From Cyrtodaria siliqua (taxonomy: Eukaryota > Mollusca > Bivalvia > Adapedonta > Hiatellidae): a stretch of DNA of 64,000 nt. This document shows, piece by piece, positions 1 to 10,456 of this stretch. Under the pieces are notes generated by a model. It worked only from the letters and a program-made list of their open reading frames with translations, did not search any database and was not told the DNA's origin. Position numbers and translations under genes: made by a program. The stretch lies in the NCBI GenBank assembly GCA_037043455.1, contig JAWPHD010000235.1, positions 434,001-498,000 of the forward strand, in the 5' to 3' direction. Within the stretch, counting starts at the first letter, position 1; each line of letters opens with the position of its first letter.

Positions 1-594
1 GCAGGATATGACTGCAAGTTGTAGTTCATCCCATGCGTGACCAGCAGTAACTCAGATTATGATTTGGAACCCTTTATCTCAAAGACTCCCAAACCTAACG
101 ATCCGTATACCAAAATCAATTGAAACTATTAAACAAATGCCATAGGGGCATCTGATAAACGAATTAGAAAATGTAGCAACGGTCGACAATGAAAACTTAA
201 CCTTTCAAAATTGGGGATTTTCGTTTGGAACAATGGCCTTAATAACTCTAATTGCGGGTGCAATTATTCTGGGGTGTTGTTGTATACGGGTAAATGTAAA
301 AAGCTCTGTTCTGTCAAAAGTTTGTGTGGGTATACGGTGAATTCTCCGAGAAGACCAAATGAAACTGAAATTGCTTCGATGTCGGCTAAGACGTCCGATC
401 AGTCTGTTTGCGCTGAAAAGGGACCAGCATCCCTTTCATCACGTGATAAGCCAATGGACGGAATATACCATATGATCTACCCGAATTTAGATCAAGATGA
501 CAAGGTATCCCCGGTATCGTGTACATATCCGGATATATGTAGAACTGTGGACACACTTGTAATACTAGAGACTATCGCTATATATCTATATTGA
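1..594 (+). pseudogene. Degenerate membrane-anchored protein remnant (envelope-like?)
   Basis: One frame runs from before position 60 to a stop at 338-340, with an in-frame TAG at 143-145. From about 233 it encodes a strongly hydrophobic stretch, MALITLIAGAIILGCC, followed by a cysteine cluster and a basic residue, which is the shape of a single C-terminal membrane anchor. A second frame (open to 594) carries a hydrophilic stretch with tyrosines (IYHMIYPNL) that would suit a cytoplasmic tail, so a frameshift around 300-340 probably separates anchor from tail. An upstream part with N-glycosylation-type NLT motifs fits an ectodomain. Such a layout is seen in envelope-like genes of animal retroelements, but no fusion peptide or protease site is visible and the 5' part lies outside the window, so a host surface protein is equally possible. 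Confidence 0.35.
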
Positions 595-775
595 ATTATG
601 TAATTGTGAATATTGTATATTAACATATACACTTATATACACTGGTGACGTTAGTGATGTATACATATACCGGCTAGATTCAAGTCCAGTATGCTACCCC
701 ATACATTACTAAATTTTGACATATGAACTGTCATAGACTAATTGGGCATTAAAAACAAAAACAAAACGAGTTGTC

Positions 776-1290
776 GTGGAGATCGTTAGCCAAAATAGAC
801 AATTTAGTGAATTTGTTGAAACTGTTAATTCCACTGTAGACCATGCTGAAGGAGCGACTGGTGGGTTTGATCACTGCGGTAGAACGCACAGTACAAATAA
901 CCCCTCAAACTCGGGAAATCGGTGTGCAGACGGAGGAGGGCGTTATCGTCTGCTATAGGAAGCCTCGTCAGATATCGGAGTTCGACAAACCAACAGGAGG
1001 GCGAACTCCACTCGTAGGTGTCGTCGTACCGGGCAGTCATTTGCCCGACCCGGACCCGGAAGAGGCAGGTGAGGCGGAAGCACCACCTATGGTACAGGAG
1101 GGACCCGCAGCCAGAATGCGGACGCACATGGGAGACAGAAGTCTCGCCGAGGCGTTTTGGGGTTGTATGGACTAGGGACCGCCAACCCTCCACGCAACCG
1201 CCATCGGCCACTGGTTTTAGTGGAAAACGTCCAGACAGAATCGACCACAGGGCCTTCGAGTATTGGGATGTCGAAGAGCAGTGGGACTGA
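776..1290 (+). pseudogene. Unrecognised coding-like stretch, frame-broken
   Basis: Overlapping plus-strand frames (776-958, 843-1175 and 1018-1290) look like one reading broken by frameshifts. The middle frame has a predicted helix followed by an acidic proline-rich segment (PDPDPEEAGEAEAP); the last frame is rich in arginine and tryptophan. The local GC content is clearly higher than in the flanks, which favours a former coding sequence. I recognise no domain. It lies just downstream of the membrane-anchor remnant and could belong to the same retroelement or be unrelated. The 164-codon minus-strand frame over the same bases is probably a shadow of this composition. Confidence 0.2.
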
Positions 1291-1320
1291 TTATTATTTA
1301 TCGTTATTTCAGACAACATT

Positions 1321-2700
1321 TGGATTAATACTGTAACCTTGAACTTATCACCATTTACCTATTGATTTTAGTAACTTACCTTTAGCTTAATTAGTTCTTT
1401 TATCTACATTTGCAGTCTATCTTGTCACAGGCAGGTGGTACGAGTTAATTGCAGTAAATTCACAAGTACTGATATTCCGCGTAGACTATTTACCTCTACA
1501 GGTGACGAACGCTCTGCACGAACATTTAAAGGCACTTGTGCTGATCTACAATAGTAACTTTTGTGCCGTGGTATTTCAACTTATCTTCAATTTAAACTAC
1601 ATTCTTTCTTCTATGTGTAACTGGATTGATTTATATTTACGGTTTTACAGTGACTGGCACAAACATTTAATATCACCTTTTAGTCAATGAACTTTATTAG
1701 AACTGTTCTAATTTCATCATAACATTTCAAATTACATATGGCAGGAATTTGTAACACTACCACACAATTTAATAAGTAACACTAATAGTTTAAAAACAAG
1801 TGGTAGAAGTATCCCGCATTTAATAGTAAATGACCAATATTCTACAATTTGGGATGATCCTCTCAAATAGACTATATTATATCAGCTTACTCGGGTATAT
1901 CGTAGGCGGGGATACCTTGTTGCGACCAATTGAATAAATGTGTACAAATCCAATAAGATGATTGCACGTGCGTGCAGGTATATACCGGGATGTTTAGTAG
2001 CGAGAGTAGATTTTGTTAGAAATATAATCTGTAAGAATATGTTAGAAGATAGAGATTTGTTTTGACTGTCGAGTCTGATAAAATTAAATTACCACTATAC
2101 GATAAAAACGTTAAAATGGAGTAGCTTCTTTAAGCGTGTATTTAAGAGTCTGGACTTGTTATTTATTAATGCCCTGGTGACATAGGGACATACACTATCG
2201 CCGTGTTTTCCATTAAAGAAAAAGACAGAAAAAAGGAAAGAAAATAATGTGTCTACAATATATATATTTCACGACCGAAAAACCTGTTAGCTTATTTAAA
2301 TTTAGCAAACGATATTCAGTACTATCCGCCATGACTCTTTTTCCAACTAGTGTGAGAAAGTACTCCAGTGATTATGTATAAGATCGGTCATCTGAAAACG
2401 AAATACAAAAGACAGTTGTATTTATTTCGATATTTTTAACGTGTAGAATAAAAGATAGACGTTTGAACATTCGGAAGTAATGCACAAATGATACTTATTT
2501 CACAAAATATCATTTTCTATTCAATATTTAATTTTCCCGTTTACAAAAGACAATAAGTCTGGCATTAGTAGAGAGAGAGTCACGTGGTACTTACATAATA
2601 TGTTTGCTATTTTATAGTGTATTAATAGTATTCGTAATTATTAACTACACGTTTACACGAAGCATAAAATAAAAGATAATAGTAAATTATACATCCGTTA
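1321..2700. other. AT-rich stretch without recognisable genes
   Basis: No reading frame with recognisable protein features, no tandem array and no long inverted repeat was seen. Short frames such as 1502-1690 are hydrophobic chance frames. Confidence 0.5.
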
Positions 2701-2743
2701 TTAGAAGTTTTAAAGTCCCTGCACTGCCATCAACATGGTCATT

Positions 2744-2800
2744 TTATAGGAGATGTACACCGTTTCTAAACATACTGACGACGAGGTATATATATCTAAC
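2744..2800 (+). repeat. Dispersed repeat fragment (TGACGACGAGG family)
   Basis: The stretch GTACACCGTTTCTAAACATA followed by CTGACGACGAGGTATATATA matches the spacer repeats at 26.61-26.66 kb and 27.74-27.79 kb and a poorer copy at about 60.33-60.38 kb. It is therefore a piece of an interspersed repeat in this genome. Too short to classify. Confidence 0.55.
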
Positions 2801-2860
2801 GTAAACCTCCGAGGTGTAGTCGAATGTAGTTCCAGTAATAAAAAGTAATCCTGCTTTTTG

Positions 2861-3367
2861 ATGGAAATGGGCATTTTAAGTAAGGGAAAACTGCCCATTT
2901 CTGTTCGATTTTGTGCTTGTATGTATAAGACGCGTATTAATATGTTTTACTGGATCACTGATGAACATTTTCGAAATTTCGACTCTATGCTTACACTTTG
3001 TGAGCAACCATCACTGAAAACAGCTGTACCCTTGATCTGTTTAGTAAACAAACAAGAACTTTCTTACATATCTTGTGACCCCACCTTTTCTGGTGATTTT
3101 TCAAATGGACAATTAGATTTCTATATGAACATTACACTGCTGCATTATCCATACTTGAGTTGAATGTGCGGCAACTCATTAATATGTGACACTTTAACAT
3201 CGGTGTCTATGGAAAAAATAATTAGTGGTTACAATAGATACAATATACACGGCTGTAGAAAACGAAAGGTTACAATCACGCTAAATTATACAACTGACTC
3301 TAAAGGTTACAAAATTGACACTGAAGTGGGGATTGACCTATTCGAAATATTAAGGGTTCGCATATGA
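2861..3367 (+). pseudogene. Unrecognised 168-codon reading with one internal stop
   Basis: From ATG 2861 a single frame runs to 3367, interrupted only by TGA at 3161-3163. The protein is rich in spaced cysteines and aromatic residues and has two N-x-S/T sites, compatible with a fragment of an extracellular domain. I see no signal peptide, membrane segment or named motif. The single stop in an otherwise open reading suggests a recent pseudogene, a stop between two exons' readings, or chance. The MITE at 3392 begins 25 bases after its end. Confidence 0.25.
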
Positions 3368-3391
3368 ACTATATATATTTGTAAATTTAAA

Positions 3392-3639
3392 GATATTTGC
3401 GATTTGAAAATAAATTTTGTTTTGTCGTCATGTTAACCCATTGTTATTAATAACGTCAGTGGGATATAAAAATAATAATTGCATGTGACTAAACCAACAC
3501 TCTATGATGCTAAACGTTGACAATTGAGTGCAACGCGACTTTAAGAAAAACGTCAAACATAGCCATATTTGAGACGTTATAAGGAAAAAAACAGTTAACA
3601 TGACGACAAAACCAAATTCATAATCAAATCGCAAATATC
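3392..3639. mobile_element. 248-bp MITE-like element with about 46-bp inverted ends
   Basis: The left end starts GATATTTGCGATTTGA and runs to TTTTGTCGTCATGTTAAC (about 3437); the right end (about 3595-3639) is its reverse complement with a few mismatches in the middle. The interior is AT-rich and non-coding. It abuts the truncated integrase end of the Gypsy element, so it probably inserted there or marks the break. Target duplication is not evident. Confidence 0.7.
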
Positions 3640-4291
3640 AGGATCGCATTTGTCAAACTGTTCATTCTCATTATATAATCCGTCACTGGAATTTTCAAGT
3701 GGGACAGAGCAAACTACATTAACTAAATGTGAAGAAAGGCTGTCTCTGTCAATGTATTCTTTGAACATATTGATATAACACAGCTGACGTTGCTTTCGCC
3801 TTCCAGGAGTATTGATAATATAATTTGCATAGGACCAAGATACCTAGCTTGTAAATGCTTTCCAGGAATCGGTAATAAAGCAAAAACTTTATCACCAGGT
3901 TTGAAATTTATTTCTTTAGCAGTCAAATCATACTTTGTTTTCGTTTTTGCTTGAGATGATTTGAGATTAGACCGAGCGACCTAACAAGCTTTTGACAGTT
4001 TATGCCTAAAACCAGACACGTACTGTAGAAGATTCAAAGAAGTGTCTTCTTCCGAGAGAATTGTCTCTTTAAGTAATTGAAGTGGTCCACGAACAGTGTG
4101 ACCAAAACTAGTTCAAATGGGCTGAAACCCAGAGATTCTTGAACAGACTCCCTAACGGCGATAAACAACAAGTGGATACCTTCATCCCAGTCTTTGTTAG
4201 TGTCAAAACAATATGCCCTAATCATGTTTTTCAGTGTCTGGTGAAATTTTTCTAGAGCACATTGACTCTGCGGATGATAAGCCGAAGACTA
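3640..4291 (-). pseudogene. Gypsy integrase C-terminal part
   Basis: The minus strand encodes SSAYHPQSQ at about 4290-4264, followed by ALEKFHQTLK, which carries the third acidic residue of the DDE integrase core; then DWDEGIHLLFIAVRE and SLGFSPFELV, typical of Gypsy integrases. After a frame change, FKPGDKVFALLPIPG and LQARYLGP at about 3900-3810 match the C-terminal GPY/F-like module. The first two acidic residues of the catalytic triad are not present because the upstream part is missing. At least two frameshifts separate the segments. Confidence 0.85.
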
Positions 4292-4720
4292 AAAATGTTG
4301 GTTTAAACATATTCTATTTCAAAGATAACGCATTATACAATTGCTACATACAATAGGTAAGTGGATTGGAACGAAAGCAAAGTGCTTTTAGAGATCCTCT
4401 CCATGGGGACAATGATTTACATTCATATCAATTTACATAACGGATAATTTAAATATGTTTTCAATGCAACAAAAATTTATAGATGATTATATATATAGAA
4501 AAAAAGGAAGAAGACTAAAAAAAACGACATTTTGAATAATCTAATTAAAAAACATGCTAGAGAAAGAGAGATTAATTTGTAAGTTAAGTGTATAAAAGTA
4601 AAAAAGATGGTTTGGACAATTGGACACACTGGACTCTACCCCTCATGTTGCGAGGATGAACTGGGCCACACATCGAGTTTGACAATGAATCCAGTCTCAA
4701 AAATACTCCCTGAATGTAAA
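4292..4720. other. Non-coding stretch between integrase and LINE
   Basis: AT-rich sequence. It may be the 3' untranslated tail of the LINE inserted in the Gypsy element; I cannot place the LINE's 3' end exactly, and no clear microsatellite tail marks it. Confidence 0.3.
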
Positions 4721-5463
4721 TTAGAATCTTTTGCTTGCTAAAATATACTTATGGACGGCTTCAACGATAGATGCATTTATTTCGTAAGACAGCGTAGGTA
4801 ATCCAAATAGTATGGTTAGCGATACTGTGCATAGCGGTGAAATTGAGTTTAACAGATCAGCGCGTATATGGTTGTAAACAGGGCAAAATAAGAAGAACTG
4901 TTAACTGTCTTGACTGTTTTCAATACCTACACACGTGCATAATGGCGAGTCAACTATGTTTTTGAGAAACAGATGATGGTTTAGAGAACCTTCTTAGTAC
5001 GTAGGCGAGCATGGATACGTTGTTCGCGTCTGTTTCCTAGATAGTAATATTTAGGAATTTGGACAACATCCTGGTTTAAACGGTGCTTGAAAGAAACAAC
5101 TGAAACTGCATTTCGTGTGTTCATAGGCAATTTATTCCATTCGCGAGTGACAGAGGGAATGAATGAGTTACCGTACAGATTGGTACGAAAAGCAAGTACC
5201 TGAAAGTCGTTGGCGTTCCTTAGGCTATAATTTGCGGTCGCGCTAACGAGTTTATGTTTAGATCTACGGGTCTGAAGTGATTCCCACCCTACTTCATTAT
5301 AAAGAGCCTGTAGAGATATTAATTTAGTAGTTCCGGTTACTATGCGTGCCGCTTCATTTTGTATTCTGTTAAGTTCAAGTTTATCTAAATTGGTGCAGTT
5401 ATCCCAGAGGACATCTGCATACTCTAAGAATGGTCTAATAAACGAAAGGTACACAACTTCCAA
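4721..5463 (-). pseudogene. LINE reverse-transcriptase C-terminal fragment inside the Gypsy element
   Basis: The frame 5463-4981 encodes YLSFIRPFLEYADVLWDNC, then NEAARIVTGTTKL and GWESLQTRRSKHKL, the thumb/connection region found after the palm domain in non-LTR (CR1/Jockey-like) ORF2 proteins, then EWNKLPMNTRNA. A second frame reaches TAA at 4723-4721 and holds a cysteine-histidine knuckle (CTCVGIEN ... CPVYNH), the usual C-terminal element. It is 5'-truncated: no YADD palm or endonuclease. It lies between the Gypsy protease and integrase on the same strand, replacing the region where Gypsy RT and RNase H should be. Confidence 0.85.
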
Positions 5464-6408
5464 ATATTTCCTACTAAGTCATGATATTTGTCATTCAAAT
5501 TAATAGAAGGAGAATTATCTGGTAAGTGAATGTTATTTTCACTGTAGTCCGTCTGAGATTCAGATGGGCTAATATCAAGAGATGTGTTAACCTCTATATT
5601 GTAAGACTGACCAATAAAACTATCAGCCAAGTTAATGTCAGAAGAAATATCATTCTCAATGGCTCTTTTTGCCATAGCTCGAGTAACTTCACAAGACGGA
5701 TACAGATCGGGTATTTCCTGTTCAACGGGATCAGGGATAGATCCAAAAACGGATTGTCGGATACAAGTAGATTAACCACGACCTTATCTCCAGCTAGGTC
5801 ATTGCCTAGTAACAAATGGACACCTTCAAATGGCAAAGAAGATCTTATTCTCACAACCACAGGTCCAGTAACCACAGGTCCAGTCAAATAACTGCACTCA
5901 ACCCCTTGAATAAGTACATTAGAACCAAAATAAGTATTCTCAGAAAAAGGCAGCGTAGAGATTGAGAAGCTCCTGTGTGACGCAATATTTTAATAAGGAT
6001 ATGTTTGGTTGACATGAATGGTTCATAAGTCTCCATAACAGAATCAGACTGGGATTTCTTGACCTCAAAAATTGCATTGTTTCCAACATAAATCTGGGGT
6101 TTAGACCTTAAAGAGGTGAGACCAGTAGGTTTTACACCTTCTTTTTGCTGTTGCTTCCTTTTCGAAGTAAAGCACACAGAAATGGGGTGACCTTTCTTTT
6201 TGCAATAATTGCAAGTAATTTGAGATAAGGATTCTTGATCAGTATTCTCATTAGATGCTTGATGTTTAGAAGTGCTAGTACTTAAAGTACCAGACTGAGA
6301 TTTTGAAGTACTGTCGTACGAGTTAGAGAGTTTCTTAAATGAAGAATGCTGCTGAGGGCTTGATATTTGAACATAAGAAACCTTGTGAGTTAGCGAAATA
6401 TCATCCAC
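5464..6408 (-). pseudogene. Gypsy CCHC zinc knuckle and protease region
   Basis: The frame starting near 6408 carries a serine/threonine-rich linker, then a retroviral-type zinc knuckle CNYCKKKGHPISVC (about residues 66-79). About 65 residues on, HTGASQS aligns with the aspartic-protease D-T/S-G-A active site but has histidine in place of the catalytic aspartate (around 5979). After a frameshift, another frame (5887-5600) continues with VRIRSSLPFEGVHLLLGNDL, a protease-flap-like region common in mollusc Gypsy elements, then a third frame (5675-5464) with an acidic linker. Missing catalytic Asp and the frameshifts mean it is inactive. Confidence 0.8.
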
Positions 6409-7248
6409 CTAACGTGCAGCATCTTCTAAAGTTTCAGCTCATCTAAATAGGTGTTAACATCATTGTTAATACACTTTTTGAACTCTTCAATTAAAATAAG
6501 TTGCCTTAACTTATCATGATGTTGCTCAACTTTCTTGGATGCACATCATCTATCAAATAATTGTTCTTTGTTTCGAGTAAATTCGATATGTGTTTGATCA
6601 CTTTTTTCTTACAATTTCTAAACGTCTGCCTATTTGCCTCAGGAACCAATTTATAAGCTTTTAAGATAATATATTTAACAGTTTCGTATGAGGAACGTTG
6701 TTCTACAGTTAACTGAGTGTAAACATCACGGGCTTTTCCAATAAAAACACTCTGTAAACGTAATATCCAATTTTCTATTGGCCATTTCAAATTTTCAGCA
6801 ATTTTCTCAAAATGAAGAACATATTTGTCAACTTCCTTTTCCTAAAAAGGCGGTACTAATCTAATATATTTTGTGACATCAAAAGTAGATGAATGGGAGG
6901 ATGGAGATGGTGAACTTGCCTTGCTTGCCAAATCAATTTTCCGCATCTCTAATTCAAATTCTCTTCTTTCTTTTTCTTCTTTTAATTTTATTTCCATTTC
7001 TTTACCTTTCATTGCCATTTCCTTTCCTTTCATTTCCATTTGTCTCAATTCAATTTATTTTTATTTTTCTATTTGCATTGTTTTTCTTTTAAATGCATTT
7101 CTTTTTCTATCTTCTATTTTTCTAATTCTATTTCTTTTAATTTTATATCAAATTCCGTTTCCATCAACAAATGTAATGCTTCCTCTCCAAACCTGTCTTC
7201 ATCAACCAAATATTGCACCAAAATATTTTTAATCTCAGATTTTCTCAT
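6409..7248 (-). pseudogene. Gypsy gag remnant
   Basis: ATG at 7248-7246 opens a gag-like reading (MRKSEIKNILVQYL) followed by a highly charged coiled-coil-like segment rich in K, E and M (7048-6940), a serine-rich linker, and then a region with NWILRLQSVFIGKARDVYTQ and QTFRNCKK (6790-6600) typical of capsid proteins of metazoan Gypsy elements. The reading is broken by several stops and frameshifts. It runs into the zinc-knuckle region. Confidence 0.75.
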
Positions 7249-7445
7249 AGTAGATTTATATCATGTTTTGCAAGCAAGAGCAATTCATCTTTTTAAGTGA
7301 ATGAAACTCCTCCTCATTTTGCTTTTAGCTGGTTTCACTCTTTATAATATTGAAAATGTACAAAATGTATAATTAATTTTGTGCTTTTATTATTTATTTA
7401 TTATTTTATTATTGCCAAATTATTAAAGAACTGAAAATGTTTCTT

Positions 7446-7462
7446 TCCCGGACGAGCCTCCA
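7446..7462 (-). promoter_or_regulatory. Primer-binding site of the Gypsy element
   Basis: The plus-strand string TCCCGGACGAGCCTCCA has the form of a tRNA 3' end (T-stem, 7-base acceptor strand, discriminator, CCA), so the element's sense strand is complementary to a tRNA 3' end, five bases from the LTR edge at 7468. The acceptor would be GGCTCGT, which could suit an arginine tRNA; the tRNA identity is a guess. Confidence 0.65.
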
Positions 7463-7467
7463 GTTTC

Positions 7468-7913
7468 TGTTACGAGTAAAATGTGACAACAAAGGAAGCA
7501 AAACCAGCCACACAAAATTATAATTAACAAATTTATTTACATAAAATATTCACTTACAGAATTCACAAATCCAGTTTTTCATTAATATCCATTTTTATAA
7601 ATTAAATCCAAATAAAATTATCCAATGTTCCTTTAATTCAGATTCGCTGTCTCTTTAATCCAAAACAGTACGTGTCTCTTTAATCCAAGACAGTACGTGT
7701 CTCTTTGATCCAAAACAGTAAGTGTCTCTTAATCCAAGACAGTAAGAGTCTTTTTAATCCAAAACATTAAATGTCTTTTTAGTCTAAAATTAATTTCCAA
7801 TATTTCCAGTTTAGTACAAATATCTAATTACACTGTTACTATGAGGCACTCCCACTTTGGGATTGTTATATTAATTATATTTGAAATGTTTTGCAATACT
7901 TTGCAACATCACA
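7468..7913 (-). repeat. 5' LTR of the Gypsy element
   Basis: The edge next to the primer-binding site is TGTTACGAG; the outer edge is placed at CATCACA (7913), giving TG...CA ends and about 446 bp. The inner half holds about six imperfect 23-24-bp tandem units of CTCTTTAATCCAAAACAGTA (about 7649-7790). The outer edge is inferred from the terminal dinucleotide because no second LTR is present for comparison. Confidence 0.55.
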
Positions 7914-8517
7914 GTAGTATCACCTTCTCCGTTATTTCTATTAATTAGGAATACAAATAATAATATTACGTTTATAACAGAAAATGTTCATGTAAATACC
8001 TAGAACTGTAAATATGTTTATTGCTATGTTATATGTATATATGCATTTGTAGTATCTCACGAGCCTATGACCTATTGATTTATGAATAAAATCGTCTTCT
8101 TCTTCTTCTATGAAGGATGAGCACAATAATAAGTAAATCCTCTCACAAATATATTTTATAAAAGCATCTAAATCTAAATTAACTTTAATAAAGAATACTG
8201 AAATTGAGCTCAACTGCTGGGCTGCTCCCAGAGCTAGCTTGTTTATATACCGTCCAAAGTTCATCACAAATGAATTTGCATAAAATAGTCCACATCATCA
8301 TAAATGAATATGAATAAATAATTTGCATACCAGAAAAACATGTTTACATCTATACTATTTTTAACTTTCTTCAAGGCCAAATCAATAATAAACATGCAAC
8401 AATGCATGTACACTTCATTGAGATATAGGTAACAATGGCCTATGTATGTGTCAGCGTGTGTAAAATACCGTTCATTCATTCAACCAATTTAAACATTGTG
8501 CTGAAGAGTACATACTA
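7914..8517. other. Intergenic stretch without recognisable genes
   Basis: AT-rich sequence with short hydrophobic chance frames on the minus strand. Near 8450-8482 the string CAGCGTGTGTAAAATACCGT with TTCATTCATTC resembles the tail of an interspersed repeat also seen at 17.91-17.97 kb. Confidence 0.4.
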
Positions 8518-8743
8518 CACTCAACAAAATTGCTAATCGGTCACCTCAATAAATTGTACTTAAAAAAAGAATAAATTCAATTTCGTGACTTTATTGATCG
8601 CATAAGAAAGCGGAATTCATTACAAATCAACAAACAAAATTTCATTTCAAGCAAACAAAGAGTTGACATCTTCCGCAGGAATGAATAAGGCGTCCCGGTA
8701 ATTCAAAAGTCACAAAATCATGTTAATTGACGTCAGTTGTATG

Positions 8744-9856
8744 TTAATAACGTGTGTGCCCTCCATCGGCAGCAATCACGGCTCGACAACGACTCTTCAT
8801 TGATACAATGTATCTGTGAAGATACTGCTGACGGATATTTCTCCAAACGCGGTTGACGTCACGCTCCAATTACCGAGATTCAGCTGCTGAGGATGGGCCC
8901 GTACCTTTCGTTTTAATAAGTCCCAGACATGCTCGACTGGGTTTAGGTCAATACTTTTAGCAGGAAAAGGGATGACTCGTATGTTATTGGCCTGTAACAT
9001 TGCCAATGTTGCTCTGGCGACATGGCACGGAGCGTTGTCTTGGACGAGTTGCATACCACGGTTTGCAGCAATGTGTGGTACAAGAACAGGTTGAATGATG
9101 TCCGTCTGATATCGTCGTGCATTCATGTTGCCTTGTATGGACACGATCGGTGTTATGGTGTGCATCGAAATGCCCGCCCATATCATAATGGATCCTCCCC
9201 CGACCTGGTCCGCCTAAGAACACAATTGGTGCTGTTTCTCTCACCACGTCGGCGATAAATGCGTTTGCGGCCGTGGCACAACGCAATGTTATCCTTGTCT
9301 CGTCGACAAAAAGAGCATTCGCCTAGTCGGCCCTGGTGATCCGTAAATGTCGCCTAGCCCAAGCTAAGCGAGCTTGACGGTGTCTTCTCGTTAAGATAGG
9401 ACCTTTCCGAGGTCGACGGCATCGAATTCCGACGTCACGTAACCGGTTTTGTACGGTTTGAGTTGATACATGACGTCCATGAGTCCTCCTCGTATGCATA
9501 GATGTCGTTGTAGCTGGTAGAAAACGATCACGGAGATGTGGTACGATCATGTATCTGTCCTGCCGATGTGTTGTCACCCTCTGTTTGAACCGTCGGGGTC
9601 GATCAGCCACACTTCCGGTTTGGTTACATTTCGTCCAAAGAGTGGTGGTGGATAGCCGCCGATTGAAGGTTCGTGCCACCTGAAATAAAGGTAAAAACGG
9701 AAATAGCCACCAAAATAATAGCTACAAATAAATTGTATCAATATTCTTTCGAAATTTCAAAAAAATAAAACTCACCTGTCGTGAAGGTGTTCAGGCCTGT
9801 AACATCCCGACAGCTCGGCCGCGTTCCTCTCGTTCCTCTTGTGTCATTCTCGCCAT
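8744..9856 (-). pseudogene. Tc1-like DD34E transposase with one intron
   Basis: Exon 1 (9856-9776, 27 codons) opens with MARMTQEERE and holds one in-frame TGA. It is followed by a 96-bp interval (9775-9680) with GTGAGT at its 5' end and TTTATTTCAG at its 3' end, then exon 2 continues in the same phase with ARTFNRRLSTTTLW, the N-terminal DNA-binding helix-turn-helix region. Catalytic residues: first Asp in FVDETR (about 9305), second in QDNAPCH, then 34 residues to Glu in DLNPVEH, so a DD34E type. Defects: TGA in exon 1, TAG at 9325-9323, and frameshifts near 9190-9240 and 8850. It ends at TAA 8746-8744. The protein would be nuclear and cut and join TA-flanked ends. Confidence 0.9.
9680..9775 (-). 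other. Intron in the Tc1-like transposase
   Basis: Minus-strand donor GACAG|GTGAGT at 9776/9775 and acceptor TTTATTTCAG|GTGGCACG at 9680/9679. The interval is 96 bp, AT-rich, contains stops, and the transposase reading is in the same phase on both sides. Confidence 0.75.
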
Positions 9857-10456
9857 GGTATGTGTTTTTCAAGTAGGAAAATCATTAGCAATGACAAAAA
9901 TGTACATGAACACGTGCATATTGGTATCCATGCCCTGCACGTGCAAAATGTGCTATATTGGTCAACACGCCTAACACTGTTAATTTGACAGCGAGCCGGC
10001 CAGAAAAATCAATAATTAGCTGCAGTACCTATTCAAATAGCGATATGTGAAATTTAGTCTGAATACATGCATTATTATAAAAATAGTAATACAATAATAA
10101 CAATAATAATAATAAATACTTTATTTCATGAAGGTACAACTCATAAAGATTATACAAACAATTGTACAACACTTATCTTCCATGAGGCCTTCTGATAATA
10201 ACAGCAACTTATAAACAATAGCAAGTGAATACATGCACGTAACATTAATACTATGTTTCAAGCTGGCATTCAAACAAGTATTCACTATTAACACAACTTA
10301 ATTTGAGCAGAACACCTGTTATCTTGAAATAGAAATAATTTATAATTGTATTTGAAAGCATAAATAGAAACAGAAGTCCGGATATTTTCTGGGATTGAAT
10401 TCCATGACCGCATGGTAAAATATTGTTTTAAATATTCGGATTTAGGTCTAGGATGC

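Larger units (their letters stand above)
3640..7913 (-). mobile_element. Broken Gypsy-type LTR retrotransposon
   Basis: Read on the minus strand the order is LTR (7913-7468), primer-binding site (7462-7446), gag (from ATG 7248), a CCHC zinc knuckle, a protease region, a gap filled by a LINE fragment, then the end of integrase. Reverse transcriptase and RNase H are missing. No second LTR is seen at the low-coordinate side, where the element stops at a MITE (3639). The coding parts contain stops and frameshifts, so this is a dead copy. Gag-Pro-IN order and the SAYHPQSQ integrase motif assign it to the Ty3/Gypsy lineage. Confidence 0.85.

Noticed and set aside
825..1319. 164-codon minus-strand frame
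   Set aside because: It overlaps GC-richer plus-strand frames and shows no motif; most likely their shadow, though neither strand is certain.
3640..3720. A second LTR for the Gypsy element
   Set aside because: No similarity to the 7468-7913 LTR was seen on the low-coordinate side; the integrase-side coding runs to the MITE.
7941..8479. Minus-strand frames of 108 and 71 codons
   Set aside because: Low-complexity hydrophobic translations of AT-rich DNA; no recognisable features.
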